Source: UBA5336 sp964506685 (GTDB taxonomy: Bacteria; Pseudomonadota; Alphaproteobacteria; Caulobacterales; Hyphomonadaceae). Taken from it: a stretch of 64,000 nt of DNA. Location of the stretch: assembly GCA_964506685.1 (NCBI GenBank), contig CAZDMQ010000006.1:1-64000 (forward strand), given 5' to 3'. This document shows positions 32,130-42,992 of the stretch, piece by piece; position 1 is the first letter of the stretch; every line of letters starts with the position of its first letter. Position numbers and translations under genes: made by a program. Below the pieces are notes generated by a model. That model was not told the DNA's origin and did not search any database. It saw only the letters and a list, made by a program, of their open reading frames with translations.

Positions 32130-32852
32130 ATGCGCCGTCTCATGATATGGATCCCCGTCTACGGCCTCGTCGCCATCGTGCTCCCGCGGCATGCGGGCTT
32201 CGAGCGCCTTGTGGAACCGCTGCTGCGGGTGCCGCCGGGTATCGTCATGGCCATTGTGGGGCCCAGCCTGATCGCCTCGGTCGTCCTGATCTGGCTGTTC
32301 CGGCGAGAACCTGATGGCTGGATGTTCCGGTATCCCGGCTGGCACATGCCGATCCTCTTTGCCGGCCTCATCGGCATTGCCTTTTCCAGTGCACTGGATG
32401 TGCTCGACTACCTGTCGGGCGGCGCTCCCAATCTCGTGTATCTTTTCCTTATTCCCCTCGCCTTCATGGTCGCCGAAGCCGTTGCCGGCGCAATCGAGCG
32501 GCGGCTGACCGAAGGCCCGCTGGGCGCGATGGAGACTGACGAGCCACGCGGCTTCGAACGCCATGAACTGGACGAGGAACTTCGCCGCGCGCAGGCCGGC
32601 GCGGGAACAAGCTTTCTCTCCGAAAGCCGGGCACGGGCATTCCTGGAACATGCCCGCAGCAAGGGTGTCGTGATCACGGTCCTTGAAGTCTGGCACGTGG
32701 AAGGCGACAGCGCCCGGCTCCGGCCCGATCTGAGCGTTACACGCAAGGATGTGAAGATGCTGCCGGCCGAGCTGACCAACGACCTGATTTCTGCCCGCCT
32801 GAACAAGGCGTTCAGCGAAGCCCGCGAGCATGTCTTTGTCCTGGCGACGTGA
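32130..32852 (+). CDS. Hypothetical membrane protein with cytosolic C-terminal domain
   Basis: A 240-residue protein with about three to four membrane helices (about 7-25, 37-58, 72-90, 100-120). A charged linker (about 122-160) and a soluble C-terminal domain (about 155-240) with FLSESRARAFLEHARSKGV and VITVLEVWHVEGDS follow. The gene lies between an unknown protein and katG, 71 bp after the former. No known family is recognised. Confidence 0.65.
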   Translation: MRRLMIWIPVYGLVAIVLPRHAGFERLVEPLLRVPPGIVMAIVGPSLIASVVLIWLFRREPDGWMFRYPGWHMPILFAGLIGIAFSSALDVLDYLSGGAPNLVYLFLIPLAFMVAEAVAGAIERRLTEGPLGAMETDEPRGFERHELDEELRRAQAGAGTSFLSESRARAFLEHARSKGVVITVLEVWHVEGDSARLRPDLSVTRKDVKMLPAELTNDLISARLNKAFSEAREHVFVLAT

Positions 32853-32994
32853 CGCTGAACGGCGACACTCACGCAGGGATCCGGATCATGAAAATTTCTA
32901 TACCCAAGCTTCCTATAATTGATTGGATTTATACTTCCCCCTGAGGCACCCTGCCGGAAGTGACCCAAGCGTTTCATAACCGACGGAGGAAGAC

Positions 32995-35181
<2,187 letters not shown>

Positions 35182-35203
35182 TTGAACCCGCTGATCTGGC
35201 ACC

Positions 35204-35238
35204 GCGGCGCTCCGGGAAACCGGGGCGCCGCTTCATTT
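35204..35238 (+). terminator. Rho-independent terminator after katG
   Basis: GCGGCGCTCCGG (35204-35215) and CCGGGGCGCCGC (35220-35231) form a 12-bp stem with one G-T pair and a GAAA tetraloop, followed by TTCATTT. It starts 22 bp after the katG stop and may also serve the convergent flavodoxin-like gene. Confidence 0.8.
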
Positions 35239-35257
35239 GCAGTCCGGCTGGGCGGCG

Positions 35258-35749
35258 TCAGAACATGCCCATGGACAAGCCGGTCGCCAGGGCTGCGCCC
35301 AGCATACGGCAGCGCTCAAGTTCGGCGTCGGGGATGGTCTTCTCGGCCAGGATCTCCGCTTCGGTCTGCGCATGGGTGCAGATGACAAGCGGCGGCTGCA
35401 CCACCCTGAGGCGCCAGCCAGTGGCGATGCGGGCGAGCTGGCGGGCGGCATTCTCGCCATCCGAACCGGCGCAGATCATCTGCGCATAGGGCCGGCCTTC
35501 GGCCTTGCCGAGCACAAGATAATAGCAGCGATCGAAGAAAGCCTTCATCTCGCCGGACAGGGCGGCGAGGTTCTCCGGCGCGGCGAACAGGTACCCCTCG
35601 GCGGCCAGCACGTCATCCGGGCCGGCCTCCTCCGCCATCAGGATGCGGACATTGGCCTCGCCCTCCGCCAAGGCCGCCCGGCAGGCCGCTTCGGCCATCT
35701 GCCGGCTGCCGCCTGTGCGCGAATGGTAGACGATCAGCAGGGTCTTCAT
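35258..35749 (-). CDS. Flavodoxin-like NAD(P)H-dependent FMN reductase family protein
   Basis: A 163-residue cytosolic protein with a flavodoxin fold. The phosphate-binding loop is YHSRTGGSRQ at about 8-17. Other features are LFAAPENLAALSGEMKAFFD, YYLVLGKAEGRPYAQ and ICAGSDGENAARQL, as in the NAD(P)H:quinone/FMN reductase group. Substrate is unknown. It is convergent with katG, which may share oxidative-stress relevance (inferred). Confidence 0.85.
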   Translation of the reverse strand: MKTLLIVYHSRTGGSRQMAEAACRAALAEGEANVRILMAEEAGPDDVLAAEGYLFAAPENLAALSGEMKAFFDRCYYLVLGKAEGRPYAQMICAGSDGENAARQLARIATGWRLRVVQPPLVICTHAQTEAEILAEKTIPDAELERCRMLGAALATGLSMGMF

Positions 35750-35838
35750 TCAGCTCGTCCAGGCTGGCAACAACCAAAGGTAGGACACCCCACCGCATGC
35801 TGTCAGGTCGCCGCCGCCAAGGCCGCTCAGACCCTGCC

Positions 35839-36621
35839 TTAGCGCGGTGCCATACGGATGGCGCCGTCGAGGCGGACGTCCTCGCCGTTGAAATAGCCGT
35901 TGCGGCACATTTCCACGGCAAGCGATGCATATTCTTCCGGATTGCCCAGCCGGGCCGGATGCGGCACCTGCGCGCCGAGGGCCTGCTTGACATTGTCAGG
36001 CGCCCCCTGGAGCAGGGGTGTATCGAAAATGCCGGGAAGGATGGTGTTCACGCGGATCAGTTCGCGCGAGAGATCGCGGGCAATCGGAAGGGTCATGCCG
36101 ACCACCCCGCCCTTCGAGGCGGAATAGGCGGCTTGCCCGATCTGGCCATCCTCGGCCGCAACCGATGCAGTGTTGACGATCGCGCCGCGTTCGCCATCCA
36201 CCGGGTCCAGTGTCAGCATGCCGGCAGCAGACTTCGCGATGCAGCGAAAGGTCCCCACAAGGTTGATCTGGATGATGAGATCGAACTTGTCGATCGGGAA
36301 ATGCTTGATCTCGCCAGACTCCCTGTCCCGGCTCGCCGTCTTGATCGCGTTGCCGGTCCCGGCGCAGTTCACGAGGATACGCTCTTGCCCGATGGCCTCC
36401 CGGGACTTGGCGAAGGCGGCATCGACGCTGGACTCGTCTGTGACATTGCACTGGCAGAACACACCGCCCAGTTCGGCAGCAAGCGCTTCGCCCTTCTCGG
36501 CATTTAGGTCGAACAAGGCAACCTTGACGCCATGTTCCCTGGCAAGCTTCGTTGCAGTTGCCGCGCCAAGGCCCGACGCGCCGCCCGTGATCACCGCTGA
36601 TACGCCTGAATTCAGTTGCAT
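35839..36621 (-). CDS. SDR oxidoreductase, 3-hydroxyacyl-CoA dehydrogenase type II-like
   Basis: A 260-residue short-chain dehydrogenase. The NAD-binding TGxxxGxG motif is TGGASGLG at 12-19. The catalytic tetrad is intact: S153, Y166 and K170 in YSASK, with an Asn at residue 120. The LARLGNPEEYA-type region and the overall pattern (AGTGNAIKT, then INLVGTFRCIAKSAA) resemble HSD17B10/3-hydroxyacyl-CoA dehydrogenase type II. A fatty-acid or branched-chain degradation role is plausible. Start has GGGAG. Confidence 0.85.
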   Translation of the reverse strand: MQLNSGVSAVITGGASGLGAATATKLAREHGVKVALFDLNAEKGEALAAELGGVFCQCNVTDESSVDAAFAKSREAIGQERILVNCAGTGNAIKTASRDRESGEIKHFPIDKFDLIIQINLVGTFRCIAKSAAGMLTLDPVDGERGAIVNTASVAAEDGQIGQAAYSASKGGVVGMTLPIARDLSRELIRVNTILPGIFDTPLLQGAPDNVKQALGAQVPHPARLGNPEEYASLAVEMCRNGYFNGEDVRLDGAIRMAPR

Positions 36622-36685
36622 GGCCTTTGCTCCCTTGAAGTTGGCTTTGTGGCAATCGATCTACAGCCTATGATCCTCCGGGCCA

Positions 36686-37105
36686 ATGACTGACGTGGCG
36701 GCAATGGACAAGCACCCTCTGACGGACCAGCCAGCCGGCTCGCAGGCGCGCCAGGTTCTGCCGATCCCAACCGAACAGGCCGAACGCACAACGCGCCGGC
36801 GCTTCGTCCCGAAGCTGCTGAAGGTTGCCGCCCGCATCCCCTTTGCCGACGACCTGGCGGCCGCCTATTTCGCAGCCATTGATCCGGCAACGCCGCGCAA
36901 GGCGAAGATGGTGCTGTTCGCGGCGCTGGCCTATTTCGTGATCCCTACCGATGCCCTTCCGGACGTCGTGGCCGGTTTCGGCTTCACCGATGATGCGACC
37001 GTGCTGGCCACCGCCATTGGCGTGGTGGGCGCCCACATAAGGGAACCCCACCGACGCGCCGCCCGGCGCCTTCTCGGCCTGCCGGAACCACCGACAGGGG
37101 GCTGA
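36686..37105 (+). CDS. DUF1232 (YkvA) family membrane-associated protein
   Basis: A 139-residue protein. The DUF1232 core is about 74-115, with RKAKMVLFAALAYFVIPTDA followed by LPDVVAGFGFTDDATVLATA, the typical helix-PxDxxPD-helix arrangement. An N-terminal polar extension precedes it. Function of the family is unknown. The ATG at 36686 is weakly supported; an in-frame ATG lies at 36704. Confidence 0.85.
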   Translation: MTDVAAMDKHPLTDQPAGSQARQVLPIPTEQAERTTRRRFVPKLLKVAARIPFADDLAAAYFAAIDPATPRKAKMVLFAALAYFVIPTDALPDVVAGFGFTDDATVLATAIGVVGAHIREPHRRAARRLLGLPEPPTGG

Positions 37106-37443
37106 AGCACCGGCCCTTCGCCTCACGCCAGACCGTCGCCTCAAGTCCTTGTTTTGGAAAACTCTCTACTCGAAAATGAACTCCGTTTGCTCCGAATCCG
37201 TTTCAGCGAACGAGGTCGCGACCCGGACTTGGGCTTCTGGAAGTGCGTGGACACACCCTGTTGCTTGTCGCCGCCCCACACAGACCGATCAGACGCGCAA
37301 TCGCCCTGCGCCGCCTTTGAATGGACCCGTCAGGGCGTTTAAGCCTTTGCTAACCCGATCTTCGTATTCTATTAATAATTGAGAGTTTCCTCTCACAATA
37401 CGAGTGAGTTGAGCCGATCCATGCAGGAACGAGGTGAAACCCC
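37106..37443. other. 338-bp intergenic region, A+T-richer at its right end
   Basis: No convincing gene. A TTG-start frame at 37154-37342 (62 codons) lacks a ribosome binding site and recognisable features. The right end, about 37335-37440, is A+T-rich and carries the CtrA-like and inverted-repeat elements listed separately, so it is probably the promoter region of the nuclease gene. Confidence 0.6.
37339..37395 (+). promoter_or_regulatory. Possible CtrA-like site and TGAGAG-N4-CTCTCA repeat before the nuclease gene
   Basis: TTAA-N7-CTAAC (37339-37354) differs by one base from the CtrA consensus TTAA-N7-TTAAC. TGAGAG-TTTC-CTCTCA (37380-37395) is a perfect 6-bp inverted repeat that resembles the repeat near the XRE gene (31502-31515). 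Both lie 50-105 bp before the gene start. Confidence 0.35.
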
Positions 37444-37920
37444 ATGAAAGCCATGCTCACGAGCCTGCTCGCCTGCCTCTGCTGTGTGCCGGCGACCCTT
37501 GCAGAGGGCGCCCTGCCCGGCCCGATCCCGGCGGACGTGGTCCGCGTCGTCGACGGCGATACCATCAAGGTGCGTGCCCGGATCTGGGTCGACCAGTCGG
37601 TCGAAGTGTCGGTCCGGCTGGCCGGCATCGATGCCCCCGAAATCTTCCGCCCCAAATGCGATGCCGAAAAGGAGCCGGCCCGTGCCGCCAAGGCCGCGAT
37701 CGTGGCGCAGGTCGGCAACACCGTGCAGTTGCGCGATGTTCGTAACGGCAAGTATGCCGGCCGGGTGGTCGCCGACGCGATCCTTTCAGATGGCGAAAGC
37801 CTTTCCGCCCGCTTGCTTGCGCAGGGCCATGCCATTCCCGATGGCGCGGAGAAACCCTGGTGTCAGCCCGCGCCTGAGCAGCCAGCCTGGGCCTCGCTGA
37901 TGCCGTTTTCCCATGACTGA
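37444..37920 (+). CDS. Secreted staphylococcal-nuclease-like protein
   Basis: A 158-residue exported protein with a signal peptide ending TLAEG (about residue 21). The TNase/SNase fold is seen in VVRVVDGDTIKVRARIWVDQ, VRLAGIDAPEIF with the catalytic Glu, and GKYAGRVVADAIL with its Arg. It could cut extracellular or periplasmic nucleic acids. GAGG lies 9 bp before the start. It precedes a phosphopantetheinyl transferase gene by 18 bp. Confidence 0.85.
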   Translation: MKAMLTSLLACLCCVPATLAEGALPGPIPADVVRVVDGDTIKVRARIWVDQSVEVSVRLAGIDAPEIFRPKCDAEKEPARAAKAAIVAQVGNTVQLRDVRNGKYAGRVVADAILSDGESLSARLLAQGHAIPDGAEKPWCQPAPEQPAWASLMPFSHD

Positions 37921-37938
37921 GGCCAGACGGCCCTGGTC

Positions 37939-38655
37939 GTGAGCCTGAAGGTTTGGACCCTCGATCCGGCGCGATTGCGTGGTCCTGCTTGCCTCGAAGC
38001 CTTGCGCAAGCGGCTCGGCCGGGATGAACGCGAGCGCGCGGACCGGTTCCGGCGGACTGCCGACCGGGAAATGTTCATCGCAGCCCACGCGCTCCTGCGA
38101 GCCGCACTCGCGCGCGAAACCCGGCATCGGATGGAGAGCCTGCAGTTCGAGCGGGAAACGTATGGCCGGCCATTGCTGACGGCCATGCAGCAGCCGGACC
38201 CGCCGGTCACCTTCTCTCTCAGTCACACACCGGGGTGCGCCGCCGTTGCACTCTCGCGCACCGGACCGGTTGGTATCGACGTGGAAGCGGCGACGCGCCT
38301 GGCAAGCGATCCGGCAGGATTCGCGGCACAGTGGTTCCACCCGAATGAAGTGCGCGAGGTTGAACAGGCCTCAGCGGCCGGGGCTGCGCAACTGGCGGTG
38401 TCCCTCTGGTGCCTGAAGGAAGCCTATGGCAAGGCGCTTGGGCTGGGATTGCGCGTGTCAACGAAGGCCAGCTGGTTTGCAATCGAGGGCCAGCGTGCGA
38501 CCGCGATGGTTCTGCCTGGGGGGGCGTGCAGCAAGCGCTGGCGGTTCGCTCTGTTCGATCTGGCCAGCGGGCACCGGCTGGCGCTGGCAACCGAGGATGA
38601 AACCGGGACGGCTGTACCCTGCGATGGCGCGCAATTGCTGGAGCCCGGACCGTGA
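37939..38655 (+). CDS. 4'-phosphopantetheinyl transferase (Sfp type)
   Basis: A 238-residue enzyme that transfers phosphopantetheine from CoA to carrier-protein Ser. Key motifs are GIDVEAA with its metal-binding Asp/Glu and WCLKEAYGKALG (Glu and Lys). FSLSHTPGCAAVAL is also typical of the two-domain Sfp/AcpS-like family. Starts with GTG. No NRPS/PKS genes are in the window; the target could be fatty-acid or other carriers encoded elsewhere. Confidence 0.9.
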   Translation: MSLKVWTLDPARLRGPACLEALRKRLGRDERERADRFRRTADREMFIAAHALLRAALARETRHRMESLQFERETYGRPLLTAMQQPDPPVTFSLSHTPGCAAVALSRTGPVGIDVEAATRLASDPAGFAAQWFHPNEVREVEQASAAGAAQLAVSLWCLKEAYGKALGLGLRVSTKASWFAIEGQRATAMVLPGGACSKRWRFALFDLASGHRLALATEDETGTAVPCDGAQLLEPGP

Positions 38656-38660
38656 CCGGC

Positions 38661-38945
38661 CTACGTGTCAGAAGGCGCGTCTGGCGGCGCCGATGCCTTC
38701 AGACTGAGGGCATGCAGGCCCGTCTCGAATTCCTCGCCGAGGACCAGGTGAATGGCCCGCTGCACCTGCACGCGGTTCAGCCCGCGGAAGGCTTCTGCGA
38801 CGATTTCAACGTTGTAATGGGTCTCCCCGGTCGGCGAAGCACCTGCATGTCCCGCATGTTTGGCACTTTCGTCGCGGATCTCCAGTTCCACCGGACAAAA
38901 AGCCTCGGTCAAAGCCTCACGAATACGCTCCTGCCGGTTTGTCAA
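38661..38945 (-). CDS. bolA: BolA-family protein
   Basis: A 94-residue BolA-like protein starting at TTG 38945, which has GGAG 7 bp upstream; a GTG at 38969 would give 102 residues. Family features are LTNRQERIREALTEAFCPV (N-terminal helix and strand) and GETHYNVEIVAEAFRGLNRVQVQR with IHLVLGEEF. BolA works with monothiol glutaredoxins in iron-sulfur homeostasis. It diverges from a J-domain gene, an arrangement frequent in alphaproteobacteria. Confidence 0.88.
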   Translation of the reverse strand: MTNRQERIREALTEAFCPVELEIRDESAKHAGHAGASPTGETHYNVEIVAEAFRGLNRVQVQRAIHLVLGEEFETGLHALSLKASAPPDAPSDT

Positions 38946-38984
38946 TTCTAGTCTCCCTCGCCGCTGCACTCTACAATCCCGCCT

Positions 38985-39602
38985 ATGGATGAGACGTTTT
39001 CATACCGTGTGAAGTTTACCGACATCCGGGTCAAACCCCCGGCTGCGGAAACGTCTCGCCGCAAGGCGAAGGAAACACGCCAGTGTGAACACGACGGCTG
39101 TGATCTTGCCGGCGAACACCGGGCGCCAAAGAAGAAGGGCCGGGGCCATCATCATTTCTGCAAGGCCCACGCGGCCGAATACAATCGGTCCTTCAACTTC
39201 TTCGAAGGCATGAGCGATGCCGAAATCGCCGCCTTCAACGACCAGGCGCGCTACGATCACAAGAAGACCTGGCGCTTTGGCAGTGGACCGGTCGGCGCCG
39301 AGAATCCCCGCAAGATCCAGAATCCGAGGTTCTGGCGTGGCCGGGAAATGTTCGAGGACGGGGTCGAAGGCGAAGGCCGCGAGCGCGAGCGACGCAATGG
39401 CCGGACACCCCTGCAGGTGCGGGCGCTGAATGAACTCGACCTCGAAAGCGATGCGACCGCCGAAGCCATCCGCGCGCGGTATGCGGAATATGTCCGCCGC
39501 TTCCATCCCGACAGTAACGGCGGAGATCGATCGAGCGAGCACAAGCTCGCCCGCGTCCTCCGCGCAGGCAAGACGCTCAAGGCGGCCGGGCTCATGAAAT
39601 AG
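38985..39602 (+). CDS. J-domain-containing protein with N-terminal Cys/His cluster
   Basis: A 205-residue protein. The C-terminal J-like domain (about 150-205) has the HPD motif in RRFHPDSNGGDR. The N-terminal half carries C33, C38 and HHHFCKAH, which look like zinc ligands. It is likely a DnaK co-chaperone for a specific client. It sits back to back with bolA, 39 bp from the chosen bolA start. Confidence 0.85.
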   Translation: MDETFSYRVKFTDIRVKPPAAETSRRKAKETRQCEHDGCDLAGEHRAPKKKGRGHHHFCKAHAAEYNRSFNFFEGMSDAEIAAFNDQARYDHKKTWRFGSGPVGAENPRKIQNPRFWRGREMFEDGVEGEGRERERRNGRTPLQVRALNELDLESDATAEAIRARYAEYVRRFHPDSNGGDRSSEHKLARVLRAGKTLKAAGLMK

Positions 39603-39746
39603 GCTGCGCAGCCGGGGAAGCGGTCACCGGGTCGGCTGCGGGATTTCGGCCTGCCCAGATGATAATTGCTCTCCGGCGGCCATGAGGATTGTCGGCGACA
39701 AGCTGCGGCGTGTCCCCAGCCTGTCGACCCATGCCCTGTTCCGCCC

Positions 39747-42700
39747 CTATTCTGCGGCAGGGCGCACATCCTGACCGGGCGAGGCCGGCATGGACACCAC
39801 ACTTTCCGACAGCTCGTCTTCCGCGGGCACCTCTGCCGAACCGCGCCCCCTGCGAAGGCACCGGCGCAAAAACCGTCCGACCTTCTCCGGGACCGCCAGC
39901 CAGACCGGTGTCACCACCAACGCCATCAGCGTCGAGAACCCCAGACCGAAGACCACGGCTGTTGCGAGCGGGACCCACCATTCCGCAGTCACCCCCCCAT
40001 GACTGATCAAGCCTTCCCGAAAGTTGACGTTCAGCATGAACATCATGGGCAGCAAGCCACAGATCGTCGTCAGCGTCGTCAGGAGGATCGGGCGGATACG
40101 CTGAGCCGCTGCAGCAATCGCCGCCTCTTCTGCCGTTCGCCCCGCTTTCTGGAGCCGCTGGAAGGTGTCGATCAGAACGATGTTGTTGTTCACCACGATC
40201 CCGGCGAGCGCAACGATCCCGACACCGATCATGAGGATGGAAATATAAGGCAGGTGAAGCTGGATCCCGATCAGGACGCCGGTCGTCGACAGGATGACGG
40301 CCGAGAGCGTCAGGATCACATGGAAGAAATTATTGAACTCCCACAGGAGGATAATACCCATCAGGAAGAGCGACGCCAGTGCGGCAGACTGGAAGAACGC
40401 GTTGGCCTCGGCCGCATCCTCATCGGCGCCCTCGAAACCGATCTCGACCGCCGGGTCCAGACTGGCCGTTGCGATCCAGTCGCGGATTTCCTGGACCTTG
40501 GCAGCGCCTGCGCCCTGTTCGGCGGCATTCGCACGAACGAACATGGCCTGCTTGCCGTTGCGGCGTTCGATCTTGGTCACCTTCTGGGCCGGAACACGCG
40601 TGACGAACTGGGACAAGGGCACCTGCCCCTCGGGCGTCCCGATGCGCAGGCTGTCGAGCGCCTGGACGCTGCGTTCGCTCTCAGGCAGGCGGACACGGAT
40701 GTCTATCTCGTCAAGGGCGTCATCTGGCCGGTAACGCCCCACCAGAATGCCGTTTGTGACAAGCTGGACCGCCGCACCGACTTCGGCAATATCGACACCG
40801 AACTTTCCGGCCTGGGCCCGGTCGACCTGCAGCCTGTATTCGATGCCGGGCAGTGGTCGCGTATCCTCGATTTCGCGGAGCCCATCCATGCTGTCGAGGT
40901 GGTCGCGTACCTTGCCGGTCACCCGCATGAGCGCCTCACGGTCACTGGACCGCAGCATGATCTGCACATCCTTGCCGACGGGCGGGCCCTGCTCGAGCTT
41001 CTGCACCTCGGTCCGCACGCCCGGCAGGGTGGCGAGACGGTCGCGGATGGCCTTTTCGGTCTCGCGTCCGTCATAGCCGGCCTCACGGTCGGTGAAGTTG
41101 ATGAGAATGCGTCCGACCGTGTCCTCCGGCGGCGGGCTCCCCCCACCGAAACTCAGCGTGCCGGTGTCCTGCGAACCGGACGTGGTCGACATGGACTCGA
41201 TGCCGGGAAGATCGGCGAGGGCTGCGGCCGCCTCGCGAACAATGACAAACTCCTCCGCCGCCGACAGGTTCCCGCGCGCCTGGACAAAGACGTACACCTG
41301 CTCTGGCTCGACATCGAGAAAGAGTTCCGACTTGTGCTCGGTATTGGCAAACCAGGTGAAAATGGCAAAAACGATGGCGCACGCACCGATCGTGACTAAC
41401 CATGGCCGGGCGACCAGCGCCGATGTCGAACGGGCATAGGTCCCGAGCCAGCCCGGTGCATCGCGCGGGTCCGCGGCATCGCCCGAAACGGCGGCAAGTT
41501 CGCTCCCACCTTCCATCCGGGCCCGCCCCCCGATGACGGACCCCAGGACCGGCAGGAAGATCAGCGCCATCACCAGGGATGAAACGAGCACGAAGATCAG
41601 CGTGATCGGCAGGTAGGACATGAACTTGCCCACCATCGAATCCCAGAACAGGAACGGCAGGAACGCGGCCAGCGTTGTCGCACTCGATGCCACGATGGGC
41701 CAGAACATGCGTTTGGCTGCCAGTCCATAGGCCTCACGCCGGTCCAGACCCTCGGCCATCTTCCGGTCAGCATATTCGACAACGACAATCGCCCCGTCGA
41801 CCAGGATACCGACGGCAATGACCATGCCGAACATCACCATCATGTTGATCGTGTAGCCAAAGACCCCAAGCAACAGGAAGGCCATGACAAAGGAGCCCGG
41901 AATGGCCAGGCCCACCATCATGGCTGAGCGCAGGCCAAGCGCGGCGACGACAATGATCATGACGAGGATCACGGCGGTGGCAATCGAAGCCTGTAACTGG
42001 CCGAGCTGCTCCGCGATCATTTCCGACAGGTCGGAGGTGAGCTCGGCCTCTATCGTACCGGGCCAGGCGCGTTCATGCTCCTCGACAACGGCCCGGACGT
42101 TGGCCACCGTATCGAGGATATTTGCCCCAACACGCTTGACGACCTGCAGCTGAACAGAGGGTTTGCCATTGAATTCGCTGTAGGCGGTGCGGTCCTTGAA
42201 GGTGCGCTGGATGGTGGCGACGTCGGCGAGCGTGATCACCGCATCGCCAGCAGTCTTGACCGGAAGGCTGAACGCATCCTCGGCCGTCTTGATGAGGCCC
42301 GGGACCTTGATCGGGAACCGCCCCTCCTGCATGGCGATGTTCCCGGCAGGGACAAGCCTGTTATTTGCCGACACCGTCTGCAGGATGTCCTGATAGGACA
42401 GGTTGTAGGTCTCAAGCTTGACCGGGTCCACAATGATTTCAAGGACTTCCTCGCGATCGCCGATGAGCCGCGCCTCGAGCACCCCGCCGAGACTTTCGAG
42501 TTCGTCCTGGAGGTCCCGCGTCACGGCGTAGAGACCCCGCTCGGGCGCTTCACCAAAGATGTTGATCACCAGAATCGGAAACAGCGAGGCATTGAGTTCG
42601 GTGATGACCGGTTCAAGCGCATCGGCCGGCAACTCCCGCCGGGCAAGGTCAACCGCCTCGCGTACATCAAGCAAGGCCTGGTCCTGATCGAACGTCACCT

Positions 42701-42989
42701 CGAATTCGACAACGATCTGGCCCGCCCCTTCCAGCCCGTAGCCGTCAATCTGCCGGACGCCCTCGATCGCCTTCAGCTCTGTCTCAACCGGCCGGACGAG
42801 CAGCCGCTCGGCATCCTCGGGCGAAATACCCTCGAGCGGAATCGTTACCCCGACAAAGGGAATGGGAATATCCGGGTCGGCTTCCTTGGGCAGGTTCACA
42901 TAGGTGACGCTGCCAGCGATCAGCGCCACGGCCAGAACCACGAGCACCATCCGCGCCAGGGCAATCGAGCCATCGATCAAGCTATGCAT
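39747..42989 (-). CDS. RND-family efflux permease
   Basis: A 1080-residue inner-membrane proton-driven pump with the RND layout: TM1 near 14-33, a large periplasmic loop, TMs 2-6 at about 340-475, TM7 near 540 and TMs 8-12 from about 880. TM4 holds the proton-relay Asp in GILVDGAIVVVEYADR. The N-terminus LPKEADPDIPIPFVGVTIPLEG matches the branch without a known substrate. It follows the adaptor gene by 3 bp. No outer-membrane factor gene is in the window. Confidence 0.9.
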   Translation of the reverse strand: MHSLIDGSIALARMVLVVLAVALIAGSVTYVNLPKEADPDIPIPFVGVTIPLEGISPEDAERLLVRPVETELKAIEGVRQIDGYGLEGAGQIVVEFEVTFDQDQALLDVREAVDLARRELPADALEPVITELNASLFPILVINIFGEAPERGLYAVTRDLQDELESLGGVLEARLIGDREEVLEIIVDPVKLETYNLSYQDILQTVSANNRLVPAGNIAMQEGRFPIKVPGLIKTAEDAFSLPVKTAGDAVITLADVATIQRTFKDRTAYSEFNGKPSVQLQVVKRVGANILDTVANVRAVVEEHERAWPGTIEAELTSDLSEMIAEQLGQLQASIATAVILVMIIVVAALGLRSAMMVGLAIPGSFVMAFLLLGVFGYTINMMVMFGMVIAVGILVDGAIVVVEYADRKMAEGLDRREAYGLAAKRMFWPIVASSATTLAAFLPFLFWDSMVGKFMSYLPITLIFVLVSSLVMALIFLPVLGSVIGGRARMEGGSELAAVSGDAADPRDAPGWLGTYARSTSALVARPWLVTIGACAIVFAIFTWFANTEHKSELFLDVEPEQVYVFVQARGNLSAAEEFVIVREAAAALADLPGIESMSTTSGSQDTGTLSFGGGSPPPEDTVGRILINFTDREAGYDGRETEKAIRDRLATLPGVRTEVQKLEQGPPVGKDVQIMLRSSDREALMRVTGKVRDHLDSMDGLREIEDTRPLPGIEYRLQVDRAQAGKFGVDIAEVGAAVQLVTNGILVGRYRPDDALDEIDIRVRLPESERSVQALDSLRIGTPEGQVPLSQFVTRVPAQKVTKIERRNGKQAMFVRANAAEQGAGAAKVQEIRDWIATASLDPAVEIGFEGADEDAAEANAFFQSAALASLFLMGIILLWEFNNFFHVILTLSAVILSTTGVLIGIQLHLPYISILMIGVGIVALAGIVVNNNIVLIDTFQRLQKAGRTAEEAAIAAAAQRIRPILLTTLTTICGLLPMMFMLNVNFREGLISHGGVTAEWWVPLATAVVFGLGFSTLMALVVTPVWLAVPEKVGRFLRRCLRRGRGSAEVPAEDELSESVVSMPASPGQDVRPAAE

Positions 42990-42992
42990 GGC

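Noticed and set aside
32888..32940. OxyR-type site before katG
   Set aside because: The CTAT repeats do not match the ATAG-N7-CTAT spacing; left unassigned.
37154..37342. 62-residue frame in the gap before the nuclease
   Set aside because: No ribosome binding site, no family features, TTG start.
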